Source of the DNA: Bacillota bacterium
GTDB lineage: Bacteria > Bacillota > Clostridia > Acetivibrionales > DSM-1351
NCBI GenBank assembly: GCA_023400235.1
Contig: JAEXFI010000035.1
Span: 1 to 64,000, forward strand
Direction: 5' to 3'
Length of the DNA stretch: 64,000 nt
Of this stretch, positions 44,772-53,161 are shown one piece after another. The translations under genes were made by a program, and so were the position numbers. The notes under the pieces are model-generated. The model ran no database searches and was not told the DNA's origin. It worked only from the letters and a program-made list of their open reading frames with translations. Positions within the stretch are counted from its first letter, which is position 1, and the number at the start of each line of letters is the position of its first letter.

Positions 44772-45462
44772 AATTATTGAAATTAAGTCCTTGGAAAAGA
44801 AATATGGTTCCAAAAAAGTTCTGGACAATATATCCTTGACACTTGAAAGCGGAACCATAGTCGGTCTGCTTGGTCCGAACGGCTGTGGAAAAACCTCGTT
44901 GATAAAGGTATTGGCAGGACTTATAAAAGACTATAGCGGAAAGGTGCTGATAGACGGCTATGAACCGGGGGAAGCCTCAAAAGCCTTAATATCATACTTG
45001 CCTGAGAAAACCTATTTGTCTGAAAATTACAAAGCCAGGGAAGCACTTGATTTTTTTGAGGATTTTTATTCGGATTTTGACCGGAAGAAGGCAGAAGAAA
45101 TGTTCCAGCAATTCAAGCTGGATCTCAATCAAAAAATTAAAAGCATGTCCAAGGGAATGCAGGAAAAGGTTCAGCTTATTCTTGTAATGTCCAGAAGAGC
45201 AAAAATATATCTGCTGGACGAACCTTTGGGGGGATTGGACCCTGCATCAAGAAAGGCCATGCTGGACATTATTTTAAACAATTATTCAGAAGATTCGGCA
45301 GTGCTTATATCAACCCACCTGATACATGATGTGGAAAGGATTTTTGACCGGGTGATAATGGTCGGAGACAAAAAGATTCTTATAGACGACACTGTTGACA
45401 ATATTCGTGAGACCAAAGGCAAATCTGTCGTTGAATTATTTGAGGAGGTATTCAAATGTTAA
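44764..45462 (+). CDS. ABC transporter ATP-binding protein, 232 aa
   Basis: Walker A LLGPNGCGKTSLIK near residue 37, Q-loop region SYLPEKTYLSE, signature variant MSKGMQEKVQLI near 127, Walker B IYLLDEPLGGLDPASRK near 148 and switch His in LISTHLIHDVE. It energises the permease encoded next, with overlaps at both ends of the gene. The set resembles YtrBC-type antibiotic-response or envelope-stress exporters, but the substrate is not known. Confidence 0.93.
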   Translation: MSKIIEIKSLEKKYGSKKVLDNISLTLESGTIVGLLGPNGCGKTSLIKVLAGLIKDYSGKVLIDGYEPGEASKALISYLPEKTYLSENYKAREALDFFEDFYSDFDRKKAEEMFQQFKLDLNQKIKSMSKGMQEKVQLILVMSRRAKIYLLDEPLGGLDPASRKAMLDIILNNYSEDSAVLISTHLIHDVERIFDRVIMVGDKKILIDDTVDNIRETKGKSVVELFEEVFKC

Positions 45463-46274
45463 GTAAATTATTAAAACATGAATTTAAGGATACTGCACGT
45501 ATAATTCCGATGTTCTATCTGATAAGTCTCATTTTTGCAGGTATGGTGCTTTCGGCCAAAACGCTGAATATTGACTGGTTCAAAATGACAACCTCAGTTG
45601 TACTGCTTTTACTTGGTATCGCTGTTCCTATTATAACCTTTGTTGTAATTGCCATGAGATTTTATAAAAATCTTTATTCAAATGAAGGTTACCTGATGTT
45701 AACGTTACCTGTAAAGCCGCATTTGCTGCTGGCAGCCAAGGGTATTACTGCTTTTGTCTGGATGCTGCTGAGCTTTGGAGTCACCACGGGCGCATTTTAT
45801 ATAAGCATGTATGGTTTGGGAATAACCGGAGAGCTTTCAATGGTAATGGATCAGCTCAAAGCATTCGAAATGGAGAAGGTAATATATTTCTTGGTGCCAG
45901 TGATTATACTTGCAACCATTTACCTGCTGGGTCAGATATATTTTGCAATAACCATGGCAAACAGGCCAGCCTTTCACAGTCTGGGCGGAGCTGCCTCCTT
46001 CCTGGTATTCATTGCAACAAATCTTATCCTGCAGATAGCAGAGTCAATATTTACTATATTTGTACCGTTTTCAGTAGAAATAAATCTGATTGGAGATATA
46101 GGGATTTCTCTGACCTCCAAAAACATGTTCGGGTATCTGCTGGAAAGCGTGAAGGGTGTGGAACCCACAACAATTGTGGTAGGGTTTGGAGGCTATATAT
46201 TTGAAATTATCATGATATGCATATTGTTCTATGTAACCTCAAGAATTATGAAAAACAAGGTTTCATTGAGATGA
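45456..46274 (+). CDS. ABC-2-type permease, 272 aa
   Basis: Six predicted membrane helices, e.g. IIPMFYLISLIFAGMVLSA, VVLLLLGIAVPIITFVVIA, ITAFVWMLLSFGVTTGAFY, VIYFLVPVIILATIYLLG and FLVFIATNLILQIAESIF, with no ATPase motifs. The start overlaps the ATPase gene by seven bases. It forms the membrane part of the exporter. A family A leader repeat begins three bases after its stop. Confidence 0.85.
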   Translation: MLSKLLKHEFKDTARIIPMFYLISLIFAGMVLSAKTLNIDWFKMTTSVVLLLLGIAVPIITFVVIAMRFYKNLYSNEGYLMLTLPVKPHLLLAAKGITAFVWMLLSFGVTTGAFYISMYGLGITGELSMVMDQLKAFEMEKVIYFLVPVIILATIYLLGQIYFAITMANRPAFHSLGGAASFLVFIATNLILQIAESIFTIFVPFSVEINLIGDIGISLTSKNMFGYLLESVKGVEPTTIVVGFGGYIFEIIMICILFYVTSRIMKNKVSLR

Positions 46275-46276
46275 TA

Positions 46277-46378
46277 GCCTGAAAGATACATGTTGTGTGT
46301 CAAAGTGACTTTCAAGCAGCGAAAGCCACTGCGTGCCTTTCATTACTATTTGTGTACGCGCCATGCGCGTAGATGGAG
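46277..46378 (+). repeat. leader-module repeat family A, copy 3 (no gene attached)
   Basis: Nearly identical to copy 2, including the hairpin TACGCGC CAT GCGCGTA and the same TGA inside the short frame. It ends in GGAG, TAA and an ATG (46385), but only a 13-codon frame follows (MKMQTNPGDFSSK). The module therefore stands without a normal gene, perhaps because the gene it served was lost. Confidence 0.65.
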
Positions 46379-46444
46379 ATTAATATGAAAATGCAGACAA
46401 ATCCAGGGGACTTTTCGTCCAAATAATAAAGTATTTACAAACAA

Positions 46445-46490
46445 AGAGCGTTTCCAACTGCTTTGAGCAGGGGGCGATGCTCTTTTTTTT
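46445..46490 (+). terminator. strong terminator
   Basis: AAGAGC pairs with GCTCTT around a long loop containing CTGC/GCAG, and eight T residues follow. It ends the ABC operon and the repeat. Confidence 0.7.
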
Positions 46491-46737
46491 GTGTATCATC
46501 AGGGGCTGAACCTGCTTAATTTGGTTGGATATGGAAAAATGGGCATATACTTGTATGGGGAAAAATGTATAATGGTAATAAGAAGATATTAACTCAAGCT
46601 TTTTGAAAAAAGTACAAAATGACTGATATTTAACTCATATGGCACTAAAAATGGTACTTAAGTCCACCATTGATTTTTGAATAGGGAACTGCTGCTGCCC
46701 AACAGGAGGCTATGGAAAGTGCAGCAACATTGTAACA
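46491..46737. other. intergenic region before the second MITE-like repeat
   Basis: I saw no gene, hairpin or promoter here that I can support. Confidence 0.4.
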
Positions 46738-46868
46738 AAGTCAATTACTATCGGCTTAAAGCCTCTGAAGCACAGACTCCTTAAAACCCAAACGTTGAAA
46801 CCCTTATAAAAATGCTTGAAAGCACATATTCGCATGGAAGGCGAAGGTTTCAACCGTAATTGACTTTA
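46738..46868. repeat. MITE-like repeat family D, copy 2
   Basis: The inverted ends AAAGTCAATTAC (46738-46749) and GTAATTGACTTT (46857-46868) are perfect over 12 bases. The interior matches copy 1 at 26340 (AACGTTGAAACCC, ATGCTTGAAA, GCGAAGGTTTCAACCG). It is non-coding. Confidence 0.7.
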
Positions 46869-46983
46869 TTAAGCTTTGCTGAGCTTATAATTGGCAGCTA
46901 TTGTTTAAGCAGGTGCGAATATGAAGCAAACATGAAAAGTCTGGGACATTCGCACCGGGTTTTTGCATGAATTCTCACTAGTT

Positions 46984-47084
46984 CTATTTTTTTATTTATA
47001 GAATTTAAGTAAAAAATGTTGATATTTACTTAAATAGATGTATAATTTGTACAATAATGTTTTTTGTTTCTGTATAGTTTTGCT
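46984..47084 (+). promoter_or_regulatory. CRISPR leader
   Basis: AT-rich DNA directly before the first repeat, at the end opposite the degenerate repeat. This is where new spacers and the array promoter are expected. A TATAAT-like box lies at 47041. Confidence 0.55.
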
Positions 47085-47912
47085 GTCGCTCCTTGCGTAG
47101 GAGCGTGGATTGAAATCTCTTTCCTCGCCAGCGCCAGCCTAAGTCCAATCTGTCGCTCCTTGCGTAGGAGCGTGGATTGAAATCCCTTGGCTGTCATAAA
47201 CAGGCTCTATATAAGACGTCGCTCCTTGCGTAGGAGCGTGGATTGAAATCTCTTTCCTCGCCAGCGCCAGCCTAAGTCCAATCGTCGCTCCTTGCGTAGG
47301 AGCGTGGATTGAAATAATAAAAACAGGAGTGTTATTGAAACTGTAAACGAGTCGCTCCTTGCGTAGGAGCGTGGATTGAAATTCCAGTTTATCTGTCTCA
47401 GACACATCTACAGATTGTCGCTCCTTGCGTAGGAGCGTGGATTGAAATATTAGGGAAGGGAGATACAATGAAGAAGCCCACTAGTCGCTCCTTGCGTAGG
47501 AGCGTGGATTGAAATTCGGTGTAAGTCTGTCAAATGCGCAGGGCCTGTTGGTCGCTCCTTGCGTAGGAGCGTGGATTGAAATCGCTCTTATTTTATGATA
47601 CATATTTTTTATGACTGTCGCTCCTTGCGTAGGAGCGTGGATTGAAATATCCGGCGTAGAGCCATAAATCCACTGCTTATCACGTCGCTCCTTGCGTAGG
47701 AGCGTGGATTGAAATTACCCATACCGCTTTTTGTGATCCGTCTAAAACTGTCGCTCCTTGCGTAGGAGCGTGGATTGAAATCGCATATTTCCGGATGCAC
47801 GTAAACATATCTGACGTCGCTCCTTGCGTAGGAGCGTGGATTGAAATTATCAATTTCAAATTTTCTGCCGTCCGGCCAAAGTCGCTCCTTGCGTAGGAGC
47901 GTAGACTAAAAT
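47085..47912 (+). CRISPR. CRISPR array, 13 repeats of 32 bases, type I-C-like, no cas genes in window
   Basis: The repeat is GTCGCTCCTTGCGTAGGAGC plus GTGGATTGAAAT (32 bases), with the palindromic core and ATTGAAA(T) end typical of type I-C. Repeats start at 47085, 47152, 47218, 47284, 47351, 47417, 47484, 47551, 47617, 47684, 47750, 47816 and 47881. The twelve spacers are 33-35 bases. The last repeat is degenerate at its 3' end (GTAGACTAAAAT), which fixes the leader on the left. Spacers 1 (47117-47151) and 3 (47250-47283) are identical, apart from one extra T in spacer 1. No cas gene lies in the window. Confidence 0.97.
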
Positions 47913-47918
47913 AATTAA

Positions 47919-48094
47919 AATGATTCAGATTTGGAAAAGATGCGAGAGCAAGAAGGAGACAATGCTAATGAATGTTTCATGGATGCTTGGCGTGCAAAGG
48001 AGATGCCTATTCTATGCGGTAGGGATGCTGAAACATTTAAATACTTAGTTTGGATGCCCTTAAAAATATTGATGATGCTAAGGCTGCATTATAA
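47919..48094 (+). pseudogene. coding remnant beside the CRISPR array
   Basis: A frame starting directly after the last repeat has the character of a real protein (MREQEGDNANECFMDAWRAK, then GRDAETFKYLVW). A one-base shift would continue it as DALKNIDDAKAAL to TAA 48092-48094. Without the shift, the frame runs on as poor sequence to 48152. It looks like the tail of a lost gene; I do not recognise the family. Confidence 0.3.
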
Positions 48095-48275
48095 ATTAAA
48101 AAAACGTAACTTTAATCTTGAGCTTTGGCCGCAGTGTCTGCAACAAATTTAGTATTGCTGGAGTGCTTGATAATTCAGTAATTTTGCGTCAAAATATTAA
48201 TAGTTATAAATTGGGATGTTTAGAATTTATATATAAATATAAATGTTTAATACTATGGTAAAGGAGCGATGTGAC

Positions 48276-48458
48276 TTGCTTATAAAGCCTTGGAAATTAT
48301 GGTTGTTTTCAAGTATCTTGTTACTTTTGGCAGGTTTAATGTATCTTATTAACAAGCAATATCTCTTTGGCAGCATGTTTACGCTTTTAGGCTTGTCAGA
48401 CATAACCATATGCGTAAAGCATTATAAAAAAGACAGAAAATTAATCCAAAGGCGATAA
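48276..48458 (+). CDS. small two-helix membrane protein, 60 aa
   Basis: Two hydrophobic helices (LWLFSSILLLLAGLMYLI and LFGSMFTLLGLSDITICV) are joined by a short turn, with a basic tail (KHYKKDRKLIQRR). TTG 48276 has AAAGGAG nine bases upstream, better than the ATG at 48243. A terminator follows. The family is not recognised. Confidence 0.5.
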   Translation: MLIKPWKLWLFSSILLLLAGLMYLINKQYLFGSMFTLLGLSDITICVKHYKKDRKLIQRR

Positions 48459-48468
48459 TTAAATTCAT

Positions 48469-48492
48469 CCTATTGAAAACATAGGGTTTTTT
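48469..48492 (+). terminator. terminator after the small membrane protein gene
   Basis: CCTAT TGAAAAC ATAGG is followed by G and six T residues. Confidence 0.5.
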
Positions 48493-48718
48493 GATTTATC
48501 CATTTTATTTTTCTTTCCTTTGAAGAATTAATTATCAGTCCTGGCTCATTAGTACCAGAGGTGTATATAAGATTACCCTCGTTTTGTTTTTATAACAAAT
48601 CTCATACAAACTTTATTCATAACTGTTAAATTCCAAGTATTGTAATAAATCACCAATATAGCTTTGCATATTGCCTGTACTATGTCAAACATAATTAAAG
48701 TTGCAAAATGGTGAACAC

Positions 48719-48747
48719 TTGACGAGTGCACATTTCAGATATAGTAT
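48719..48747 (+). promoter_or_regulatory. candidate promoter of the NTF2-like gene
   Basis: TTGACG (48719-48724), a 17-base gap and TAGTAT (48742-48747), 90 bases before ATG 48837. I saw no gene between 48493 and 48718. Confidence 0.5.
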
Positions 48748-48836
48748 TATTTTTAACTAATTACTATTAATTGAGATTATTTAATACTACGCACGAGATA
48801 GCCAGAAGAATCACTTAAACTAAAGGGAGAAAATCT

Positions 48837-49247
48837 ATGCAGATAAAAAATGAGGAACCAAAAGAATTTATTGATTTCCTAAATTCTTATAATGAGTGCT
48901 TTTATACTAAAGATATTGATAAATTAAAAAAGTTTTATGATTCATCAAATAACGTTTTAATTTATTTTGATAATCATAAAAATAATGATACATATAATTT
49001 GGAACAACATTTAAAGCTACTCTCAGATTTCTTTAAGAATGGCAAGCTAACAGAATCAAGAGATGTTGAGCCATTAATAACAGAGAACCTGAATATTTTT
49101 CATAATCAAAAAACTGCTTGCCTATGTTTTATTTCAAGATATAAAAGTTTTCCTGTTCCTGCAGTGAGGTCCACACTCTATTTGGAATGTCTTGAAAACC
49201 AGTGGAAAATAATACATGCACATTATTCATTTCAACCAGATAAATAG
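48837..49247 (+). CDS. NTF2-like (SnoaL/DUF4440-type) protein, 136 aa
   Basis: The predicted cone-shaped alpha+beta fold is suggested by FIDFLNSYNECFYTKDIDKL at the start, a middle NLEQHLKLLSDFFKNGK, and a closing strand pair STLYLECLENQWKIIHAHYS. Such proteins bind small ligands or act as isomerases; the role here is unknown. AGGGAG lies ahead of ATG 48837. The gene is more AT-rich than the housekeeping genes around, as is the whole 48-53 kb stretch. Confidence 0.6.
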   Translation: MQIKNEEPKEFIDFLNSYNECFYTKDIDKLKKFYDSSNNVLIYFDNHKNNDTYNLEQHLKLLSDFFKNGKLTESRDVEPLITENLNIFHNQKTACLCFISRYKSFPVPAVRSTLYLECLENQWKIIHAHYSFQPDK

Positions 49248-49409
49248 AGCTCAAAATAGCCTTTTTAGTTATGACTAAATATATTATCAATCTATTTTAT
49301 TACCGTACATTCAGCTTGATATGAAGTTTTTTGATGCACATTTTCATTTTCATCCGCATTATAAGGGTGCTAAGTGAAAATCATAAAATAATCTTAATTG
49401 GAGAGAGAT

Positions 49410-50105
49410 ATGAAAGATACAAATTCTGATAGTTTAAAGGCCTGGGAAACTAATGCTGAGTTTTGGGATCAGAAAATGGGTAATGAATCAAATAGCTTCC
49501 ATCGTGATATTGTACGTCCGCGGACTGAAGAATTGCTGGAGATTAATTCTGACGATTTAGTCTTAGATATAGCTTGCGGTAACGGGAATTTTTCAAAAAG
49601 AATGGCAGAGCAAGGAGCACAAGTTGTTGGATTTGACTATAGCCCCAAAATGATTGAATTTGCAAAAATACGCAGAGCTGATGTTCTTGATAAAGTGATT
49701 TTTAGTGTTTGTGATGCTACCGATTATGAACAGCTTATAAATTTACAGCAAGAAAGACCTTTTACCAAAGCTGTTGCTAATATGGCAATTATGGATATCT
49801 CTGATATAGCACCGTTGTTTAAAGCTGTCTTTTGTATGCTGGGTGAGAATGGAATATTTGTATTTGCTACACATCACCCTTGTTTCACGTATCCCAATAA
49901 AGATTACTTCACTGCTTGTGTCCATAAAGGTATTGCGATCGAGGGGCAGCCGGCTCTTCAAAATTATTACCACAGATCTATACAAGACATACTTAATCAT
50001 GCTTTTAGAAGTGGATTTATAATCAATGGATTTTATGAAGTACCATTTTGTGGCGAGGATACTCCTATTATTATGATTGTTCGTTTAAAAAAGTGGTCGG
50101 TATAA
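49410..50105 (+). CDS. class I SAM-dependent methyltransferase, 231 aa
   Basis: Motif I is VLDIACGNGNFSKRMAEQG near residue 51, followed by VVGFDYSPKMIEFAK (motif II, acidic end) and VANMAIMDISDI (motif IV region). It resembles UbiE/methyltransferase-25 enzymes; the acceptor is unknown. ATG 49410 has GGAGAG just upstream; the TTG at 49398 lies in that site. A His-rich 18-codon frame (49321-49377, MKFFDAHFHFHPHYKGAK) lies before it without a ribosome binding site. Confidence 0.8.
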   Translation: MKDTNSDSLKAWETNAEFWDQKMGNESNSFHRDIVRPRTEELLEINSDDLVLDIACGNGNFSKRMAEQGAQVVGFDYSPKMIEFAKIRRADVLDKVIFSVCDATDYEQLINLQQERPFTKAVANMAIMDISDIAPLFKAVFCMLGENGIFVFATHHPCFTYPNKDYFTACVHKGIAIEGQPALQNYYHRSIQDILNHAFRSGFIINGFYEVPFCGEDTPIIMIVRLKKWSV

Positions 50106-50254
50106 TGCCGTATTTTTTAACTAAGCAACTAATCCCTGAGATTAATACCAAGTTTGGCATTACTACGAATACGAATACCAATACCGAGTAGAATATTGAA
50201 ATATTGTAATAAAATATATTATATGGTAAAATTATACATTATAGGTACGCGAGT

Positions 50255-50581
50255 ATGCCCATAATAGGAAATACGTGGCCTTTAAAAGCTTTTGCTATTT
50301 ATAGGGAGCTGTATGTCTCTGTCAGGTTGACTTTCCTTGATAAGCATGAGTATAAGAAGGCATTTAAGGTTAAGGCAGTTTCCCAGCTATTTAGGATATA
50401 CACATTGACAAAGGGAGCCCATTGCATAAGAAACTTTATAGGTTGGCACACAGCCTGCCCAGAAAAGTAACTAAGCTGCATCAACCTCATGGACAGGCAG
50501 GACGAAAGAGTTGGGCTACGAGCCAGCGGGACAGCAGAGGTTGTGCAACCTGAGACTATTTTGGAAGAAAGAAGCCGTTAA
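50255..50581 (+). pseudogene. interrupted reading frame, family unknown
   Basis: The frame from ATG 50255 (MPIIGNTWPLKAFAIYRELY) stops at TAA 50468. The same frame then resumes as MDRQDERVGLRASGTAEVVQ and continues to TAA 50579. Both halves look protein-like, so this may be a gene broken by one stop. There is no ribosome binding site and I recognise no family. The rest of 50106-50754 shows nothing I can name. Confidence 0.25.
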
Positions 50582-50754
50582 AGTTTAATGCAGTCTAATA
50601 AGAACGCAGCGTTTTAGTTCCCTTTTTAAATGAATTTCAAGGCCGTACAATGTTTTAAATCCCAATAGTGGTCATCCTTGAAAAGATAGAAAGCCTATGA
50701 ATGAGCTGGAGAACTGAACTAACTAAATTATATTATGACTGAGAGGTTTATATT

Positions 50755-51060
50755 ATGAAGAAACGTATTATGTCTTTAGTTTTACTTATGGCTATATTAT
50801 GTTCCATGGCTTTGGTTGTGAGTGCTTCTTCTTACCAGGTAAGCATATATTGCCCGACATGCAGCAGAGTTACCACGTGGAATTGTAATGAAGCATATGT
50901 GTATGAGAAAGTAATATCATATTGTAATCATTGCGGCGGTGACAAATATTTTGATGAAGAGTATTTGGGACGGTATTATGAGTGTACTTCGTGTGGGAAA
51001 ACCATGAAGAGTAAAACATTAACAGCGGCTACATGCCGTGCATGCGGTAATCCCCGATAA
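50755..51060 (+). CDS. secreted double zinc-ribbon protein, 101 aa
   Basis: A signal peptide (IMSLVLLMAILCSMALVVSA) precedes a mature part of about 75 residues with four CxxC knuckles: CPTC, CNHCGGDKYF, CTSCGKTMKS and CRACGNPR. These could form two zinc ribbons or four disulfides. Zinc ribbons in exported proteins are uncommon. GAGAGG lies ahead of ATG 50755, and a clear terminator follows. No family is recognised. Confidence 0.65.
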   Translation: MKKRIMSLVLLMAILCSMALVVSASSYQVSIYCPTCSRVTTWNCNEAYVYEKVISYCNHCGGDKYFDEEYLGRYYECTSCGKTMKSKTLTAATCRACGNPR

Positions 51061-51133
51061 TTGCCTGTCTACAAACCACCTCTGGCCTAGCCCAATAATA
51101 TTAAGTTAAGAAAATATGTTTAAGCTGAAAAAG

Positions 51134-51168
51134 GAGCGGTGTGCAAAAATATACCCCGCTCTTTTTTT
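51134..51168 (+). terminator. terminator after the secreted zinc-ribbon gene
   Basis: GAGCGG pairs with CCGCTC, extended by GTGTG/TACC-like pairing, followed by seven T residues. Confidence 0.75.
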
Positions 51169-51589
51169 ATTAAATATTACATAAAACCTGATAGGAGAGG
51201 CTGATAACCCATGGGATAAATAAACTTAACCCATTGAACGTGTGGATAGCACACCGGAGCAAATGAACCGCTGGATTTGCTGAATACTTATGCTGACATG
51301 CTTGTAAAGCTTACAATAGTATGACACGGAAATGTTATGTTTTTCATATTTTTGACTTAGTAATGGCGTTATTGCTATTTATTTTGGGATTACCCTTTTA
51401 TAAAACTAAAGGAAAGGCAAGTAATTTGGCGGTACATTTATTAAAAAATACTATTGACTCCGGCTAATTCCGAATTTAGTATAGAAGTAATTGGTATTTA
51501 TTTATGGAAAGTATGTTTAATATACATTCTACTATTATTTGAAATTATTAAAATTGAGGTTAGGTCTTAGTAATATGAGGAGGGTGAAA
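51169..51589. other. intergenic region with short frame remnants
   Basis: A frame segment near 51260-51330 reads GANEPLDLLNTYADMLVKLT. A 34-codon hydrophobic frame lies at 51363-51467 (MALLLFILGLPFYKTKGKAS). Neither has a ribosome binding site. They look like debris of decayed genes in this accessory stretch. Confidence 0.3.
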
Positions 51590-51991
51590 ATGGAAAACAG
51601 AAAGCTTGAATTAGCAATAGAATTTATTAAAGCTGTAAGTGAAGGAAAAGCAGGTGAAGAACTTAATATGTTTTATGATGAATGCGCAAAGCAAATTGAG
51701 TACCCTAATCTATTATCAAAAAAAGTTATGGAGAGAAACCTTGATGACATAAAAGATGCCTCTCTTAGAGGACTTCAGGTTATCAAAAGCCAGAATTACG
51801 AGATAATCAAAGCGCATGCTTGTGGCGATACAGTCATAATTGAAGCTATTTGGTCTGGTAAACTGGCAATTTCATTAGGTAGACTAAAAGCTGGTGATGA
51901 AATGAAGGCGTATTTCGCTCAGTTTTTTGAATTCAGAGATAATAAAATTGTAAATCAACGGAATTATGATTGTTTTGAGAACTTCCTATAA
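51590..51991 (+). CDS. SnoaL-like NTF2-fold protein, 133 aa
   Basis: It begins MENRKLELAIEFIKAVSEGK and has the SnoaL pattern of an N-terminal helix, a middle acidic pocket (FYDECAKQIEYPN) and closing strands (VIIEAIWSGKLAISLG, then YFAQFFEFRDNKIVNQRNYD). Members are polyketide cyclases, isomerases or ligand carriers. GAGGAGGG lies just ahead of ATG 51590, so the longer TTG start at 51539 is unlikely. It is followed by the AraC/GyrI regulator. Confidence 0.7.
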   Translation: MENRKLELAIEFIKAVSEGKAGEELNMFYDECAKQIEYPNLLSKKVMERNLDDIKDASLRGLQVIKSQNYEIIKAHACGDTVIIEAIWSGKLAISLGRLKAGDEMKAYFAQFFEFRDNKIVNQRNYDCFENFL

Positions 51992-52113
51992 GATAATATT
52001 ATGGTTTGAAAATACTTTGTATTGCTTTTCCGATAACAACCCACAAATACTTGCAAATATTATCGAGTTTTTATTCTTAACCTATATTATACTTGAGGTG
52101 GAAGGAGGAGCAT

Positions 52114-52968
52114 ATGGATACTCTTGAAAATATGAAAAATGCCATTGATTATATCGAAGACAACCTTAACAGGGAAATTGAATACGCCAGGATTGCAAAA
52201 ATAGCATTATGTTCTCAATATCACTTTCAGCGCATGTTTGCTTTCCTTATGGGCGTACCTCTGTCTGAATATATCCGACGTCGCCGGCTTACGCTTGCTG
52301 CCTTTGATTTGCAGAATAGCCGCCATAAGATAATCGATATTGCCCTGAAATATGGCTATAATTCACCGGATTCCTTTTCTCGCGCATTTATGGCAATGCA
52401 TGGAATAACGCCCTCAAAAGCAAGAGAAAATGGCAGGGCTCTAAAGGCGTATCCCCGTGTAACATTCTCGTTATCATTAAAAGGAGTGGTTGAGATGAAC
52501 TACAGAATTGAGCAAAAAGCTTCGTTTACTATTGTAGGTGTTAAGGAAAGGCTTTCACATATTGAAGGTTTAGGTGAAAACATCGGAAGAATGTGGCGTG
52601 AGACATCAGCAGAGACAATTGAGCAAATCTCAGGACTGGGGGATACTGAACCATATGGTTTATTAGGCGTATACAGTGGAATGTACGATGACAATACAAC
52701 TGACTACTATATCGCCACCACAACGAAAAAAAGCTGTCCTGAGACATTGTGCAAGCTTGAAATACCATCTCTTACATGGGCAATATTTGAAATAACCGGT
52801 TCTATGCCCACAGCCATGGCAGAAATGTGGGGACGGATTTTTTCCGAGTGGTTTCCTACATCGGCTTATGAGCATGCAGAAGCGCCGGAAGTTGAGTGGT
52901 ACTCGAAAGGTGATTTGAGTGCAACTGACTATAAAAGCGAAATTTGGATACCTGTTATTAAGAAATGA
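52114..52968 (+). CDS. AraC-family regulator with GyrI-like effector domain, 284 aa
   Basis: The N-terminal AraC domain has two helix-turn-helix units (YARIAKIALCSQYHFQRMFA near residue 25 and IIDIALKYGYNSPDSFSRAF near 75). The C-terminal half (from about 125) is the GyrI/effector-binding domain (YRIEQKASFTIVGVKERL, then WAIFEITGSMPTAMAEMWGR and VEWYSKGD). The layout matches the Rob/SoxS-like multidrug-sensing regulators of Firmicutes. The ligand and targets are unknown. GGAGG precedes ATG 52114. Confidence 0.9.
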   Translation: MDTLENMKNAIDYIEDNLNREIEYARIAKIALCSQYHFQRMFAFLMGVPLSEYIRRRRLTLAAFDLQNSRHKIIDIALKYGYNSPDSFSRAFMAMHGITPSKARENGRALKAYPRVTFSLSLKGVVEMNYRIEQKASFTIVGVKERLSHIEGLGENIGRMWRETSAETIEQISGLGDTEPYGLLGVYSGMYDDNTTDYYIATTTKKSCPETLCKLEIPSLTWAIFEITGSMPTAMAEMWGRIFSEWFPTSAYEHAEAPEVEWYSKGDLSATDYKSEIWIPVIKK

Positions 52969-53161
52969 AGTTCTATGCCTGATAAGCATTTTCCGTGCCA
53001 GGATTGATGCATCCGGAAAACAAACGCAACAGGGATGATTGCAAGGTTATGCCGTTTATCATGTAAGTAGGAAAGATTGAAATATAACCCAATGGTATAA
53101 TTTACCTCTTCATTTGGAAACAATGTATATATCACATTATTTTCGTATGAAGGGGTTTTTT

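Noticed and set aside
47139..47800. Reverse-strand open frames inside the CRISPR array
   Set aside because: They arise from the 32-base repeat being open in one reverse frame. They have no ribosome binding site, and the peptide repeats with the array.
49321..49377. His-rich 18-codon frame (MKFFDAHFHFHPHYKGAK)
   Set aside because: It resembles an amidohydrolase start, but it is too short and has no ribosome binding site. It is noted only as a curiosity.
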